From NCBI GenBank assembly GCA_027307115.1, contig DAHUXN010000046.1:1-64000 (forward strand): 64,000 bases of DNA. The letters are read 5' to 3'. Made by a program: the position numbers and the translations under genes. The notes beneath the pieces were generated by a model that worked only from the letters and a program-made list of their open reading frames with translations, was not told the DNA's origin and ran no database searches. Positions 1 to 7,998 of the stretch are shown here, one piece after another (position 1 is the stretch's first letter; the number at the start of each line of letters is the position of its first letter). The stretch is from Acidobacteriota bacterium (GTDB lineage Bacteria; Acidobacteriota; Terriglobia; Acidiferrales; UBA7541).

Positions 1-1059
1 CGATTGAGCTTCCAGGTGCTTGAGAATGCTTCTTCCAATGATGCGGCCAAGCCGAACGGGGACAGCATTCCCGATAAGCTTTCCCAAATGATGGAACGTA
101 ATCGGATCATCGGGAGCTGCGAACCTATAGCGCGTGGGGAATGTTTGCAGTAGAGCGGCCTCTCGCAGCGAGATGGCGCGATTCTGCTCTGGATGGCCGA
201 ATCGTCCGTTTCCGAACCCATGGCATTGCGTTGTCACAGTCGGTGCAGGGCCGTCCCACACCATCCGTCCATAGACACCTCGGTATGTTTCGCCTGTCTC
301 CGCTTTGTGGCAATCCGCAATCAAGTCGTCAGCCCAGTCGCGCCATGTCCCGCCCGGTTTCGAAGCCCTGATTCTGCGAAGATTTCGAGGTGACAAGGCG
401 CTAGCACGGTGCAGCGTATCCCGTCCAGAGATCCCTCCTGCCTTTATGGGCTCCAGTCGCCCGATTGCCTGACGGACAGTTCTGCGCCGGTTCAGGGGGT
501 GAGTAGGCGTCACCAGGCCTATCTCACCGTACTTTGAAGCAAACAAAACCAGCCTCGTCCGGGTCTGGGGCACTCCGTATGTCCAGCAATTTACGTTGGA
601 GTAGGTGACGGAATATCCCAGGGACCTAAGGTTGGTAACGAATCTCTTGAAGATTATTTCCTTTTCTAACTGAGGGACGTTCTCCATGCTGACGATGTCC
701 GGATTAGCTTCTCGAATGATCCTCCCAAAAGCGGACAGCAGCCCCCACCTATGGAGCTTCCGGTCCTTCTTACCTCGTGTGTAGGTGGAGAAGGGCTGGC
801 AGGGAGCGCAGCCGACCAAAATCTTCGTGTGACCCACCGGAAAGAAGCTCGCGACCTCCAAGCCGGAAAGCTTCGCGGCGTCCTCTTCAACAAAGAGGCA
901 TCCGTTGTTCTTCTGGTAGGGATACCGGCATTTCGGGTCTATGTCTACGCCTGCGAAAACGGCAATGCCTTCCTTCAACATCCCGTGCGTCAGCCCGCCG
1001 ACGCCGCAAAAGACGTCGACGGCAGCCAACAAATTCCTCGAGAGCAGGTTGTTTCTCAG
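1..1059 (-). CDS. C5-cytosine DNA methyltransferase (partial, 3' end beyond window)
   Basis: Transfers a methyl group from S-adenosylmethionine to C5 of cytosine in DNA. The reading frame is open for 353 codons up to the window edge and shows the ordered C5-methylase motifs: DVFCGVGGL (residues 15-23, SAM site), PCQPF with catalytic Cys87, ENVP (126-129), QTRTRL (165-170), a target-recognition region, and GNAVP (330-334). Since such enzymes usually stop within some 20-30 residues of GNAVP, little is missing. No ATG or GTG suits the start. The best choice is a CTG at 1059, five bases after GGAGG, which overlaps the Vsr stop codon as CTGA. The overlap with vsr indicates one transcript. No restriction enzyme gene is visible in the window, so this may be a Dcm-like solitary methylase or one whose partner lies upstream of position 1. 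Confidence 0.93.
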   Translation of the reverse strand, partial: MRNNLLSRNLLAAVDVFCGVGGLTHGMLKEGIAVFAGVDIDPKCRYPYQKNNGCLFVEEDAAKLSGLEVASFFPVGHTKILVGCAPCQPFSTYTRGKKDRKLHRWGLLSAFGRIIREANPDIVSMENVPQLEKEIIFKRFVTNLRSLGYSVTYSNVNCWTYGVPQTRTRLVLFASKYGEIGLVTPTHPLNRRRTVRQAIGRLEPIKAGGISGRDTLHRASALSPRNLRRIRASKPGGTWRDWADDLIADCHKAETGETYRGVYGRMVWDGPAPTVTTQCHGFGNGRFGHPEQNRAISLREAALLQTFPTRYRFAAPDDPITFHHLGKLIGNAVPVRLGRIIGRSILKHLEAQS

Positions 1060-1511
1060 TATCCCCTCCGATTCTCTTCAAGCGCTAACGCCGTACCAAC
1101 AACCTTGCGCAAATCAGCGGTGCCAGTGCGGCATCCCCACACAGTTAGCACCCTCCAACCCATTTTCCGAAGAGCACGGCGGACACGTTCGTCACGCTTT
1201 CTGTTCGTCTGAATTTTTTCCGACCAGAACGTTCTCCTCGTAGACGGCAACCTCGAACAGCGGCATCGTTTGTGCCCGTGCCAAAAGCATCCGTTAACGA
1301 ATATTACCATATGACGTCCTGGTATAACTATATCCGGTGTTCCGGGCAGTTGCCGGTCATGTCGACGAAATCGAATACTATGCCGACGCAGGAATTTTTC
1401 GACGAGCCTTTCCGGAAGGGTATGTGACCCTCGCACCCGACTCATTAGCCAGCTGCGCTTTTGCCTGGAGAGATTGTCCGCCACGTTTAAGGTTCGGTCG
1501 ATGCCAACCAC
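1056..1511 (-). CDS. vsr: Very short patch repair (Vsr) endonuclease
   Basis: Nicks DNA 5' of the T in T:G mismatches that arise when 5-methylcytosine deaminates, protecting methylase target sites from mutation. The 151-residue product matches the usual Vsr length and shows the family landmarks: an N-terminal SWLMSRVRGSHT (like RSxNMSRIRGKDT), PGTPDIVIPG with the catalytic Asp, and FVNGCFWHGHKRC with the active-site and zinc-ligand His/Cys residues. The start is a GTG at 1511 with an AGCAGG sequence just upstream. It is the first gene of a two-gene unit, with its stop overlapping the methylase start. The pairing with a C5-methylase is the classical arrangement and supports both calls. Confidence 0.95.
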   Translation of the reverse strand: MVGIDRTLNVADNLSRQKRSWLMSRVRGSHTLPERLVEKFLRRHSIRFRRHDRQLPGTPDIVIPGRHMVIFVNGCFWHGHKRCRCSRLPSTRRTFWSEKIQTNRKRDERVRRALRKMGWRVLTVWGCRTGTADLRKVVGTALALEENRRGY

Positions 1512-1745
1512 CTGCTAGATTGCCAGTCTCCCATGCCAGAGGATAAGATTTTCGGTGCTCGGCGTCCAGCCCAGCGATGCGGAAGTTCAAACGGGCTGCG
1601 GCGAGGCAAGCCTGCTGGGCAAACCACCACAACCGCGTGATCTAGCGCCACATCGCGCGGGTGAAACGCGCGAAAGGAAGTGGAACGCGAGTGCGCTTTA
1701 TGTCGTACCTGAAGGTACGACCCACAAAGACAGGCGCGGAGAAGC

Positions 1746-1907
1746 GAACAGCAGATTCCTCGTCGCCCCGATAGAAAGCGTCGGGACTCGCTCGGAATGA
1801 CAAGTCAAGTGGTTAGTGGCCAGTGGCCCTAAGGCTGCGGCAAGGCAACAGCAGGTTCCTCACACGGCCTAGGTGCGGCCGGTTTGGAATGACAGATCAA
1901 GTGGTTA
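1746..1907. repeat. Direct repeat pair ending in GGAATGACA (1746-1795, 1846-1907)
   Basis: Each copy runs from AACAGCAG-TTCCTC through a variable hairpin-forming centre to GGAATGACA, AGATCAAG or AAGTCAAG, then GTGGTTAGTG. A related element with TCCTCGGAATGACA recurs at 18846-18880. This is an interspersed intergenic repeat, not a gene. Confidence 0.65.
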
Positions 1908-1950
1908 GTGTGCCTTGGCGACCCTCTTTGTCATTCCGCCTTTCGTTGTC

Positions 1951-2000
1951 AAAAATCCCCACGCTCAGAAACCGAGCATGGGGCACCCGAAAAGGCAAGG
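1951..2000. repeat. Palindromic interspersed repeat, family B copy 1
   Basis: The segment AAAAATCCCCA ... CGAGCATGGGGCACCCG can fold with CCCCA pairing to TGGGG and an inner GCTC/GAGC. The outer consensus (CCCCACCC ... GATGGGGCACCCGCAAAGGCAA) recurs at 19043, 19200, 28446, 30121 and 53661. Confidence 0.65.
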
Positions 2001-2259
2001 CCGCTCGACAAACACCACAGCTGCGTGATCTAGCGCTGCGCGCGACATCGTGCTAGCGTTTTCAGAGCGAAAATTCGATGACGCGAGCGGAGATCAAAGA
2101 GATGAGCTCCCGTTCGACGAAAATCCAAGCGATTAGCTCCGCGAAACCCTCCGTCTCAGCCGTCAGTTTATCTTCGCCTCAAAATGCGTTTTACATAGCG
2201 CAAACATCTCGTAGACTGCACCAACCAAAGCCGCGTAGCTCGATCTTGCTCCTTAAAAA

Positions 2260-2500
2260 TTCTAATCGGACGCTAAACACAAGTAACAAAATACTAACTT
2301 GCACAAAACATGCCAGATGGAAGTTTCTAATCGGGACTGAAAACGCGCTTTTTCGCCTTTCGCGCGCGCAGCGGTACGGGACGCGGCCGTCACGGCCTTT
2401 CGGTTTTCATCGGCTCCTTGAATTCTAATCGAGTAAATATGGGAAATTAGAACCTCATGCAAGTCATTGAAAAAACACGATCGAGGTCATTTCTAATCGA
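2260..2500 (+). repeat. Four copies of TTCTAATCG(G/A)
   Basis: The 9-10 base sequence occurs at 2260, 2325, 2423 and 2491, always on the same strand, at spacings of 65, 98 and 68 bases. The second copy sits in GTTTCTAATCGGGACTGAAA, which looks like a CRISPR repeat end, but neighbouring bases are not conserved enough among the copies to call an array. Confidence 0.6.
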
Positions 2501-2604
2501 GTATTTTCGCCATTCTTTTTTCGATATGTCCATTTTCACAAACGCGCTACGGCGCGGCATAAAGCCGCCCCTACACAACGCGAGCCGCGCGCGACGCAAA
2601 ACAA

Positions 2605-3525
2605 TCAGTAAGGCGAGCCCCACGGCGCGGAAATTTCGTGCAAGATGTGCAGGAATTCGGGGCGTTTGTTGGGCCCGGGACCGACGGCGGCGTACGCAAC
2701 ATGAATCAAAGGCACATTCTTACGCGTTGGATCCGGCACGAACGGAAACGGCGTGGGAGCGCCGACGGCCCAGAAAAAATCCGCCTGCGTACCTTCTAAA
2801 GAGTCGGGCAGATTGAAATGATTCACCACTGCGCGGGAAAGCGGCGACTCGGCCTGCGCCTCAAAAACATAAAACGTCAAATCATTCGACTGAACTGATT
2901 CCATGGATGCCAGGTAAAAGCCTTGCGCGCGACCTCGCCAATGAGTGGCGCCGTTCGCACGGCTTATATGCAACGAGGCAGTCAACTGGCTCGCGTAAAA
3001 ATCCGCGAGAGTCGGCAAGAAAACGCAGTCGTAGGAAAGATCGAAATCGGGGCGCGATCTATTTGCGCCTTTGGAATCGGAGTCGGCGTCGCCGGATTTC
3101 GAGTGGAATGCGGCGGACGCGCCGTTAAGGCAGTCGCGCGGTGGAGGGAAGAAAAAGTAGAAGAAGTAATCGAGAAGCGCCGGGCTTGAATTCGTTGCGC
3201 CGTCGATTTGAGTATCGAGCGCAGTTTCGTCAAGGCCAAGAAACGGATTATTGGAAACGCCCAACTCCAGCACGGAAGAATCAGTCGAATTGTCCCAGAT
3301 GTGCATCTCGGAGAACGCCAAGGGAGGCGCGGAACCGGCGAGTTTTTCGGGCGGCACGCCGCGCAAATTTGCACGGACCGTCCACGCAACGGGCAGTTGG
3401 ATCGAGAAACCGTTCGACAAGCTGACGCGCTGCGTCGGCTGAAATGGATTTCTCGCCTGATTGCGCGCAAAACCAAGCGCCGCAAACGCACACGCAAGCA
3501 ACCCGAGAATTGCAGTCTTCTTCAT
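2605..3525 (-). CDS. Secreted protein of unknown function
   Basis: The 306-residue product starts with a Sec signal peptide (MKKTAILGLLACAFAALGFA) and has no later membrane segment, so it should be exported to the periplasm or beyond. I do not recognise a domain. The mature part begins with a beta-rich stretch including RVSLSNGFSIQLPVAW, has a cluster of Phe and Tyr near residue 125 (DYFFYFFFPPP) and two Cys in the middle that could pair. It stands alone, with the next gene upstream on the same strand about 150 bases away and repeat-rich DNA downstream. The ATG at 3525 is chosen because the signal peptide begins there. Confidence 0.7.
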   Translation of the reverse strand: MKKTAILGLLACAFAALGFARNQARNPFQPTQRVSLSNGFSIQLPVAWTVRANLRGVPPEKLAGSAPPLAFSEMHIWDNSTDSSVLELGVSNNPFLGLDETALDTQIDGATNSSPALLDYFFYFFFPPPRDCLNGASAAFHSKSGDADSDSKGANRSRPDFDLSYDCVFLPTLADFYASQLTASLHISRANGATHWRGRAQGFYLASMESVQSNDLTFYVFEAQAESPLSRAVVNHFNLPDSLEGTQADFFWAVGAPTPFPFVPDPTRKNVPLIHVAYAAVGPGPNKRPEFLHILHEISAPWGSPY

Positions 3526-3679
3526 TTGGGCCCCGGAGCGGACGGCATCGATTATCTCTCGAACGGCTTATAAGTGCGATCCCGCAGGCGTCAGAAGCTG
3601 TCGAACGCGGGGTTGACGGATTGCAATCAGGAAGCAGTCGTATATGCCGAGCGTGAGCAGTAGCGGAGAACTCGAGGGG

Positions 3680-4834
3680 CTACGTGCCCGGGCCCGTGAC
3701 TCGAATTAACAGCAGCGACTGGTCGTCGAATTGCGTTCCGTGCCGCGCAACGCTCTCCTGGAGAGCGCTATAAATGCACTTGAGCGGAGCAGCGGCGTGT
3801 TTTTGAAACTCCTGTTGAAACCGCACGAGGCCAAATTCTTCGCCCGCCGCATTGGCGACTTCGAGAAATCCGTCCGTGTAGAGCGCCAGGACGTCTCCCG
3901 ACCGTGCTCTGACGACACAGCTCGCGAATTCCTGCGTTGGTAAAATTCCCAGCGGCATGTTCGAGGAATCCAGTTGCCGCACTGCGTTCTCGTCCGCGCA
4001 AAAATGAAGGATGGCGGGATGGCCCGCAAGCCCCACACGCAATTCGCTTCCGTTTTTCGCCAGGAAGCAGAATGTGATGAACATGTCCGGTTTCTTCAGC
4101 GGATATAGAATTTCGTTGAGCCGCGCGAGCAGATGTTCCGAGTCCTCGCCCGAACTCAGCAGCATTCGCGATGAGCTTTTTACCATGGCCATCACGACTC
4201 CGGGCCCAACTCCATGCCCCGAAACGTCGGCCAAGTAAGCGACCCAATCCCCACTCGATCCCGCCACATCAATCAAGTCGCCGCCGACCTCCGCGCTCGG
4301 TGAAGAGCGGCCGTAGAATTCGAAACCGTCCATTTTGGTTTCGATCTCCGGCACCAGCAGGCGGTGAACTTCCGCTGCCAGCTCGATTTCCGCGCGCGCC
4401 CGCAGGTAGCGCCTGCCCTCGGTGACAGTCACGTAGAGAAAGCAGATGTAACCCAGCATCACGCAAGCTCCGGCAGCGATCGCGTCAAAGATCATGCGGT
4501 TGTGCAATCGCGCGAGTTGAGGGGCACCCATGGCGGCCGACGCGGGCACGCTGGGAATCAAAGCTGCGATTACGTTCACCACAATGAAATTCAGTATGAA
4601 TAACGGAACAATTGCTTTCCACGCATTTTTTCGCAGCGCGAATCCCACGACGGCGTAGCCGATGGCGAATAAAGCGGTAATCACTGTCACGAGAACAGCA
4701 GTGAGTACAGGTGTGCGTCCCATTTGCGCGATGTCGTTAGCGATTCCGATCACGGCAAAAAGCAGGAAAACGCCTGCAAAGAAAAGGAAGGATGCTCGCC
4801 GCGGCCTGCCTCTCCAAAAAGAGATTCTGTTCAC
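3680..4834 (-). CDS. Membrane-anchored PP2C-type phosphatase with SpoIIE/RsbU domain
   Basis: Predicted Ser/Thr protein phosphatase, of the class that dephosphorylates anti-anti-sigma (STAS) proteins in partner-switching control. The N-terminal 155 or so residues contain about four membrane segments. A linker with EIELAAEVHRLLVPE (the usual RsbU entry helix) leads to the catalytic SpoIIE domain, seen as GGDLIDVAG, LADVSGHGVGPGVVMAMVKSS, TDGFLEVANAAGEEFG and a final FDDQSLLLIRV. The Asp residues in GGD, ADVSGHG and DDQS are the expected metal ligands. A STAS protein is encoded at 63115-63483, but too far away to assume that they are partners. No sensor domain other than the membrane part is present. 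Confidence 0.9.
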   Translation of the reverse strand: MNRISFWRGRPRRASFLFFAGVFLLFAVIGIANDIAQMGRTPVLTAVLVTVITALFAIGYAVVGFALRKNAWKAIVPLFILNFIVVNVIAALIPSVPASAAMGAPQLARLHNRMIFDAIAAGACVMLGYICFLYVTVTEGRRYLRARAEIELAAEVHRLLVPEIETKMDGFEFYGRSSPSAEVGGDLIDVAGSSGDWVAYLADVSGHGVGPGVVMAMVKSSSRMLLSSGEDSEHLLARLNEILYPLKKPDMFITFCFLAKNGSELRVGLAGHPAILHFCADENAVRQLDSSNMPLGILPTQEFASCVVRARSGDVLALYTDGFLEVANAAGEEFGLVRFQQEFQKHAAAPLKCIYSALQESVARHGTQFDDQSLLLIRVTGPGT

Positions 4835-5444
4835 AGGAAAGAATCACCTCAGAAAATTTTCCGTCTATTCGGCGCAAGTATACTCGGTGAGTGGCAACGA
4901 CACTCGCATTTTTAGGTCGGAATGGATGGTTGCGCGAACCGATCCGACGGCGGGTGAAGGTAATTATCGAGGGGAGGACAAGGACGGTTGTTACGGCGAC
5001 TCGAGCGGAGAAGAGGAGACGGGAGGCCCTTCGACAAGTGACCGCTATGGGGCTCTGCCTGGGGGGCGGGGCTAAAGAAGTCCGCTCCTACGAAGGCGAA
5101 GAGAAAACGGACGGGGGTAAACCCCACCCCTACGAAAGCAAAGGCATACAGGTTGAAGCCTGTGCCACGCACAAGAGCGACGGCGACAGGAAACGAAAGA
5201 CTCGGCGCGTTGCGCCGACGGACGGGGTAAACCCCGCCCCTACGAAAGCAAAGGCATACAGGTTGAAGAAGCTGTGTGAGAACGGCAAATTGCCACTTCA
5301 GCGACTAAAGCAAGAGAGTCTCACGTCAGTGGGAGTGAAGCCTGTGCCACGCAAAATGCGCGCCGCGTTCCGACCAACGCAAAGCGGCGTCGAGCCCCCG
5401 CACTCCAAGAATAGCCTACGCTGAATTGCAGTTCGCCGCGGCGC
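4835..5444. other. Gene-free 610 bp with palindromic repeats
   Basis: Contains the leader of the phosphatase gene at its left end and two and a half copies of the mosaic palindrome family at 5080-5352. No frame in it has a convincing start or product. Confidence 0.6.
5080..5352. repeat. Mosaic palindromes, family A (two copies and a fragment)
   Basis: Copies near 5080-5168 and 5195-5275 share CGGCGC-GTTGCGCCG, GGGGTAAACCCC with flanking CGCCCCTACGAAAGC, and AAAGGCATACAGGTTGAAG. The 5' copy ends in CCTGTGCCACGC, which also appears alone at about 5340. Each block is a short inverted repeat with a TAAA or TGAAG apex, the same set as at 33981-34193. Confidence 0.75.
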
Positions 5445-6626
5445 TTACTCCGACGATGGGGCGAAGTTGCGCAGATTCGCCACCGTGCCTGCATCCAACT
5501 TTTCGATCAACGCGGTGACCAAATCGACCATGTGATCGAAATCGCCGCGATTGAGAATGCCGTTGTGCGAATGGGTGTAGCGCGTGGGCACAACGAGATT
5601 CACGGTCGGCACGCCGCCATTGCTTTTTTGTATCGCCGCGGAATCGTCTCCGTAGCCAGTGATCAAATCGTATTGCAGCGGAATGGAATTCGCAGCCGCT
5701 ACGTTTTCCACAAGCGTGACGAATTTGCGATTGGGGAGTTCGCTCGCGTCCCACAGAAAAACACCGGGTCCGCCGCCCAAGACTTCCTGCGCCTCTTCGG
5801 GCTTCACGCCCGGAACGTCTTTCACGATGCCCACTTCGAGAGCGATGGCGACGTCGGGCTTGATCACATCGGAGGCGGTAATCGCCCCGCGAAGGCCGAT
5901 TTCTTCCTGCACCGTTGAGGCGTAAAAGACTTGATTCGCGTGCGCTGCGTGCGCGAGGCGATGCATCACTTCGATCATCACGGCGAGGCCGATGCGATCG
6001 TCCCACGCCTTGGCCAGATAATTCTGTGAGCCGTTAAGAATTTCAAACGGCGAATCGGGTACCACGGGATCGCCTGGCTCGACGCCCATCGCGCGAACGT
6101 CGTCAGCGGATCTCGCGCCAATATCGAGGTAAAGCGAATCGCGCGGAAAAACTTTCGTGCGTTCTTCGGGGGACGCGATATGAACGTCGCGAATGCCTGT
6201 GACCGCGAGCACCGGCCCTTTCGAGCCGATGATCCACCAGCGCTGGTCGACCAAGGCCTGATCGAACCATCCGCCGAGCATTTGCATGCTCAAGAAACCG
6301 CTCGGCGTGATGCGGCGAATGAGGCCGCCGAGTTCGTCCATGTGGGCGTCGAGCATGATTCGCGGCCCGCTGGACCCTTGCGTGGCAATCACTGAGCCCA
6401 GCCCGTCGTAGGTGATTTTCGCGGCGTACGGCTTCATTTCTTCGACCATGATTTTGGCCACGGGCTCTTCGAAGCCGGAGGGTCCCGGAGCGTTCACCAA
6501 TTTCTTGAGGAGCTGCACGGTTGCGTCGTTCTTTTCGGAAGCAGCCGCGGAAGCGCGGTTTTGCTGGGCAGATGCGCATACCGGCGCCACAAGAAATAGC
6601 AGAGCTGCGAAGATTGCTCGCGTCAT
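5445..6626 (-). CDS. M42-family metallo-aminopeptidase, secreted
   Basis: Zinc- or cobalt-dependent exopeptidase of the FrvX/PepA-like M42 family, removing N-terminal residues from peptides. The 393-residue product has a signal peptide (MTRAIFAALLFLVAPVCASA) ahead of the catalytic domain, so it likely works in the periplasm, unlike the usual cytoplasmic M42 enzymes. Metal and catalytic signatures: DAHMDELG (His and Asp), KAWDDRIG (bridging Asp), TVQEEIGLRGA (catalytic Glu-Glu), and a late TRYTHSHNGI with a His ligand. PGPSGFEEPVAKIM near residue 50 is typical of the family's N-terminus. An Ala/Gln-rich linker follows the signal. It is a single gene, with repeat-containing DNA on both sides. 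Confidence 0.92.
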   Translation of the reverse strand: MTRAIFAALLFLVAPVCASAQQNRASAAASEKNDATVQLLKKLVNAPGPSGFEEPVAKIMVEEMKPYAAKITYDGLGSVIATQGSSGPRIMLDAHMDELGGLIRRITPSGFLSMQMLGGWFDQALVDQRWWIIGSKGPVLAVTGIRDVHIASPEERTKVFPRDSLYLDIGARSADDVRAMGVEPGDPVVPDSPFEILNGSQNYLAKAWDDRIGLAVMIEVMHRLAHAAHANQVFYASTVQEEIGLRGAITASDVIKPDVAIALEVGIVKDVPGVKPEEAQEVLGGGPGVFLWDASELPNRKFVTLVENVAAANSIPLQYDLITGYGDDSAAIQKSNGGVPTVNLVVPTRYTHSHNGILNRGDFDHMVDLVTALIEKLDAGTVANLRNFAPSSE

Positions 6627-7002
6627 TTCATATCCTCCTGTTAAGGCCGCTGAATTATACGGTAAATTCGCGGATGGAGCGGGCCACTGTCGATGGCGAG
6701 AACATATCTAATAAATATGGGAGAGACGGTTCGATATACCTCACGGCTAAAACCTCTGGTTCCCGGTAATTTTTCGGCACGGCTGAAACCGTGCCCTGAC
6801 GAAAGCCCGAACGATGGAGCTACACAAAACGAAGATTCGGCGCTTTGCGCCGACGGGCGGGGTAAACACCGCCCCTACGAAGGCAAAGGCACAGAGGCCC
6901 CTTGCCACGATGGGTGGCGCGCCGCCACGACGGCTGCACAATTTCGTTCTTGCCAAGGAGGCGGGAAACGGAGCAAATTAGGGCGTCTCTTCGAGGCAGA
7001 AA
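6627..7002. other. Gene-free 376 bp
   Basis: Carries one mosaic palindrome cluster (6776-6905). The sequence just before 7003 holds the GAGG ribosome site of the following gene. Nothing else supported. Confidence 0.6.
6776..6905. repeat. Mosaic palindromes, family A
   Basis: Three consecutive inverted repeats: GGCACGGCTGAAACCGTGCC at 6776-6795, CGGCGCTTTGCGCCG at 6838-6852 and GGGCGGGGTAAACACCGCCC from 6855, then AAGGCAAAGGCACAGAGGCCCCTTGCCACG. Confidence 0.8.
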
Positions 7003-7695
7003 GTGGTTGCGGAAAAGTCATCGTCGGAGAAGCCCTCTGGGCCGGAGCACCGGCGCAGCAGCCGTTACCCGGTCGTCGTACCTCTGGAAGTGAATTGGCG
7101 CGAAGCCAGTGGCGCGCAATTCAAGGAAAGCGCGCAAGCCACGGAGGTCAATGCGCACGGCGCGCTCCTGCAAATGCGCAACTATCCCACGATGGGTGTC
7201 GAGGCGGAATTGACGAATCTGCTGACGGCTCAAAAAACTCAGGCGCGGATGGCGGCGGTGCGCCGCTCGCGAGCCGGCGCGATACAGGGCATCGCTGTCG
7301 AATTGCTCACACCGAACGAATCGTTTTGGGGATTGAATTTCCAGCTTCGCAAGACCAGTGCCGAGCTATTGACCCTCGAGCAAGGCATCAAGTCCGGCGA
7401 GATTGATCCTTTAATTCTGCGCGATTTCCGCGACGCGGTGGACCACGTGCGAAAAACCGCGTGGGCGGTGCAAGAATGGCGCGAGCGGCAAATTCAGCAT
7501 CGCGATCCTTCGACTGTGCTTTCGCTGCTCACGCTTGAGCGCATACGACGGGCGACCACGCTCACGCACGACTTGCTGGGGGATTTAAAAGCTCAGGACG
7601 TCAGCCACCGCACGGAAGGCATTGCCGACTTGCATCGTGCCATCGGCGAACTCCACAAGCGCCTCACCGAATATTTCGAAGCTCCTGCCACCTGA
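7003..7695 (+). CDS. PilZ-like domain protein
   Basis: The N-terminal part, roughly residues 17-110, fits a PilZ fold: HRRSSRYPVVVPLEV supplies the RxxxR stretch and a later VNAHGALLQM stands where the DxSxxG motif is expected. The Asp and Ser of that motif are not intact, so binding of cyclic di-GMP is doubtful. The C-terminal half is largely helical and charged (TLEQGIKSGEIDPLILRDF, LHRAIGELHKRLTEYF) and unfamiliar. The start is a GTG at 7003 preceded by CGAGGCAGAAA. It is convergent with the GlsB-type gene just downstream. Assignment to PilZ rests on pattern only. Confidence 0.7.
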   Translation: MVAEKSSSEKPSGPEHRRSSRYPVVVPLEVNWREASGAQFKESAQATEVNAHGALLQMRNYPTMGVEAELTNLLTAQKTQARMAAVRRSRAGAIQGIAVELLTPNESFWGLNFQLRKTSAELLTLEQGIKSGEIDPLILRDFRDAVDHVRKTAWAVQEWRERQIQHRDPSTVLSLLTLERIRRATTLTHDLLGDLKAQDVSHRTEGIADLHRAIGELHKRLTEYFEAPAT

Positions 7696-7708
7696 GCGTG
7701 GCTCCGTT

Positions 7709-7954
7709 TTATCTCCTTTTGATGAGGCGAATGAGCCACAGAAGAATGACGGCTCCGACAATGGCGACGACCAGCCGACCGATCAGTCCGTAAGCGCCGA
7801 GTCCGAGCAAGCCGAAAATAAAACTGCCGAGAAGCGAACCGATCACGCCGACAATCAAGTCGCCCAGCAAGCCGAAGCCGCGGCCGTGCATGATTTTGCC
7901 CGCGATCCATCCGGCGAGGATGCCGATCACGATCACCCACAATAAGTAGATCAT
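7709..7954 (-). CDS. GlsB/YeaQ/YmgE-family small membrane protein
   Basis: An 81-residue inner-membrane protein of the family named after transglycosylase-associated protein, commonly stress-induced and of unclear biochemical role. It has three hydrophobic segments: MIYLLWVIVIGILAGWIAG, a glycine-rich middle (GLLGDLIVGVIGSLLGSFIFG) and VVAIVGAVILLWLIRLIKRR with a basic end. The ATG at 7954 is chosen over a longer frame because AAGGAG lies eight bases upstream and the family begins at this point. Single gene, between a convergent gene and the hydrolase gene upstream on the same strand. Confidence 0.92.
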   Translation of the reverse strand: MIYLLWVIVIGILAGWIAGKIMHGRGFGLLGDLIVGVIGSLLGSFIFGLLGLGAYGLIGRLVVAIVGAVILLWLIRLIKRR

Positions 7955-7998
7955 GGCAAATCTCCTTGGGCGTGAATGCCCCGCGGTTGCGCAGAGTC

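Larger units (their letters stand above)
1605..2050. repeat. Imperfect direct repeat pair of about 55 bp (1605-1657 and 1994-2050)
   Basis: The two copies share GGCAAG, CCACA, GCGTGATCTAGCGC and ACATCG in the same order, with scattered substitutions and small indels. The second copy abuts the palindromic repeat at 1951-2000. No coding meaning is evident. Confidence 0.6.
1512..2604. other. Gene-free 1.1 kb rich in degenerate repeats
   Basis: No reading frame here has a credible start, ribosome site or recognisable product. It holds at least four kinds of imperfect repeats, listed separately, and becomes A+T-rich after about 2240. It separates the methylase/Vsr pair from the first chromosomal housekeeping-type genes and could mark the edge of an acquired segment, which is inference only. 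Confidence 0.6.

Noticed and set aside
2260-2500. CRISPR array
   Set aside because: Only 9-10 bases are shared among the four copies, the spacing is uneven, and no cas gene is in the window. Kept as a repeat observation only.
5080-5352. Integron attC sites, considered because of strings of imperfect palindromes
   Set aside because: No R-prime/R-type core sites, no integrase and no gene cassettes between copies; the blocks are perfect short palindromes with fixed loops instead.
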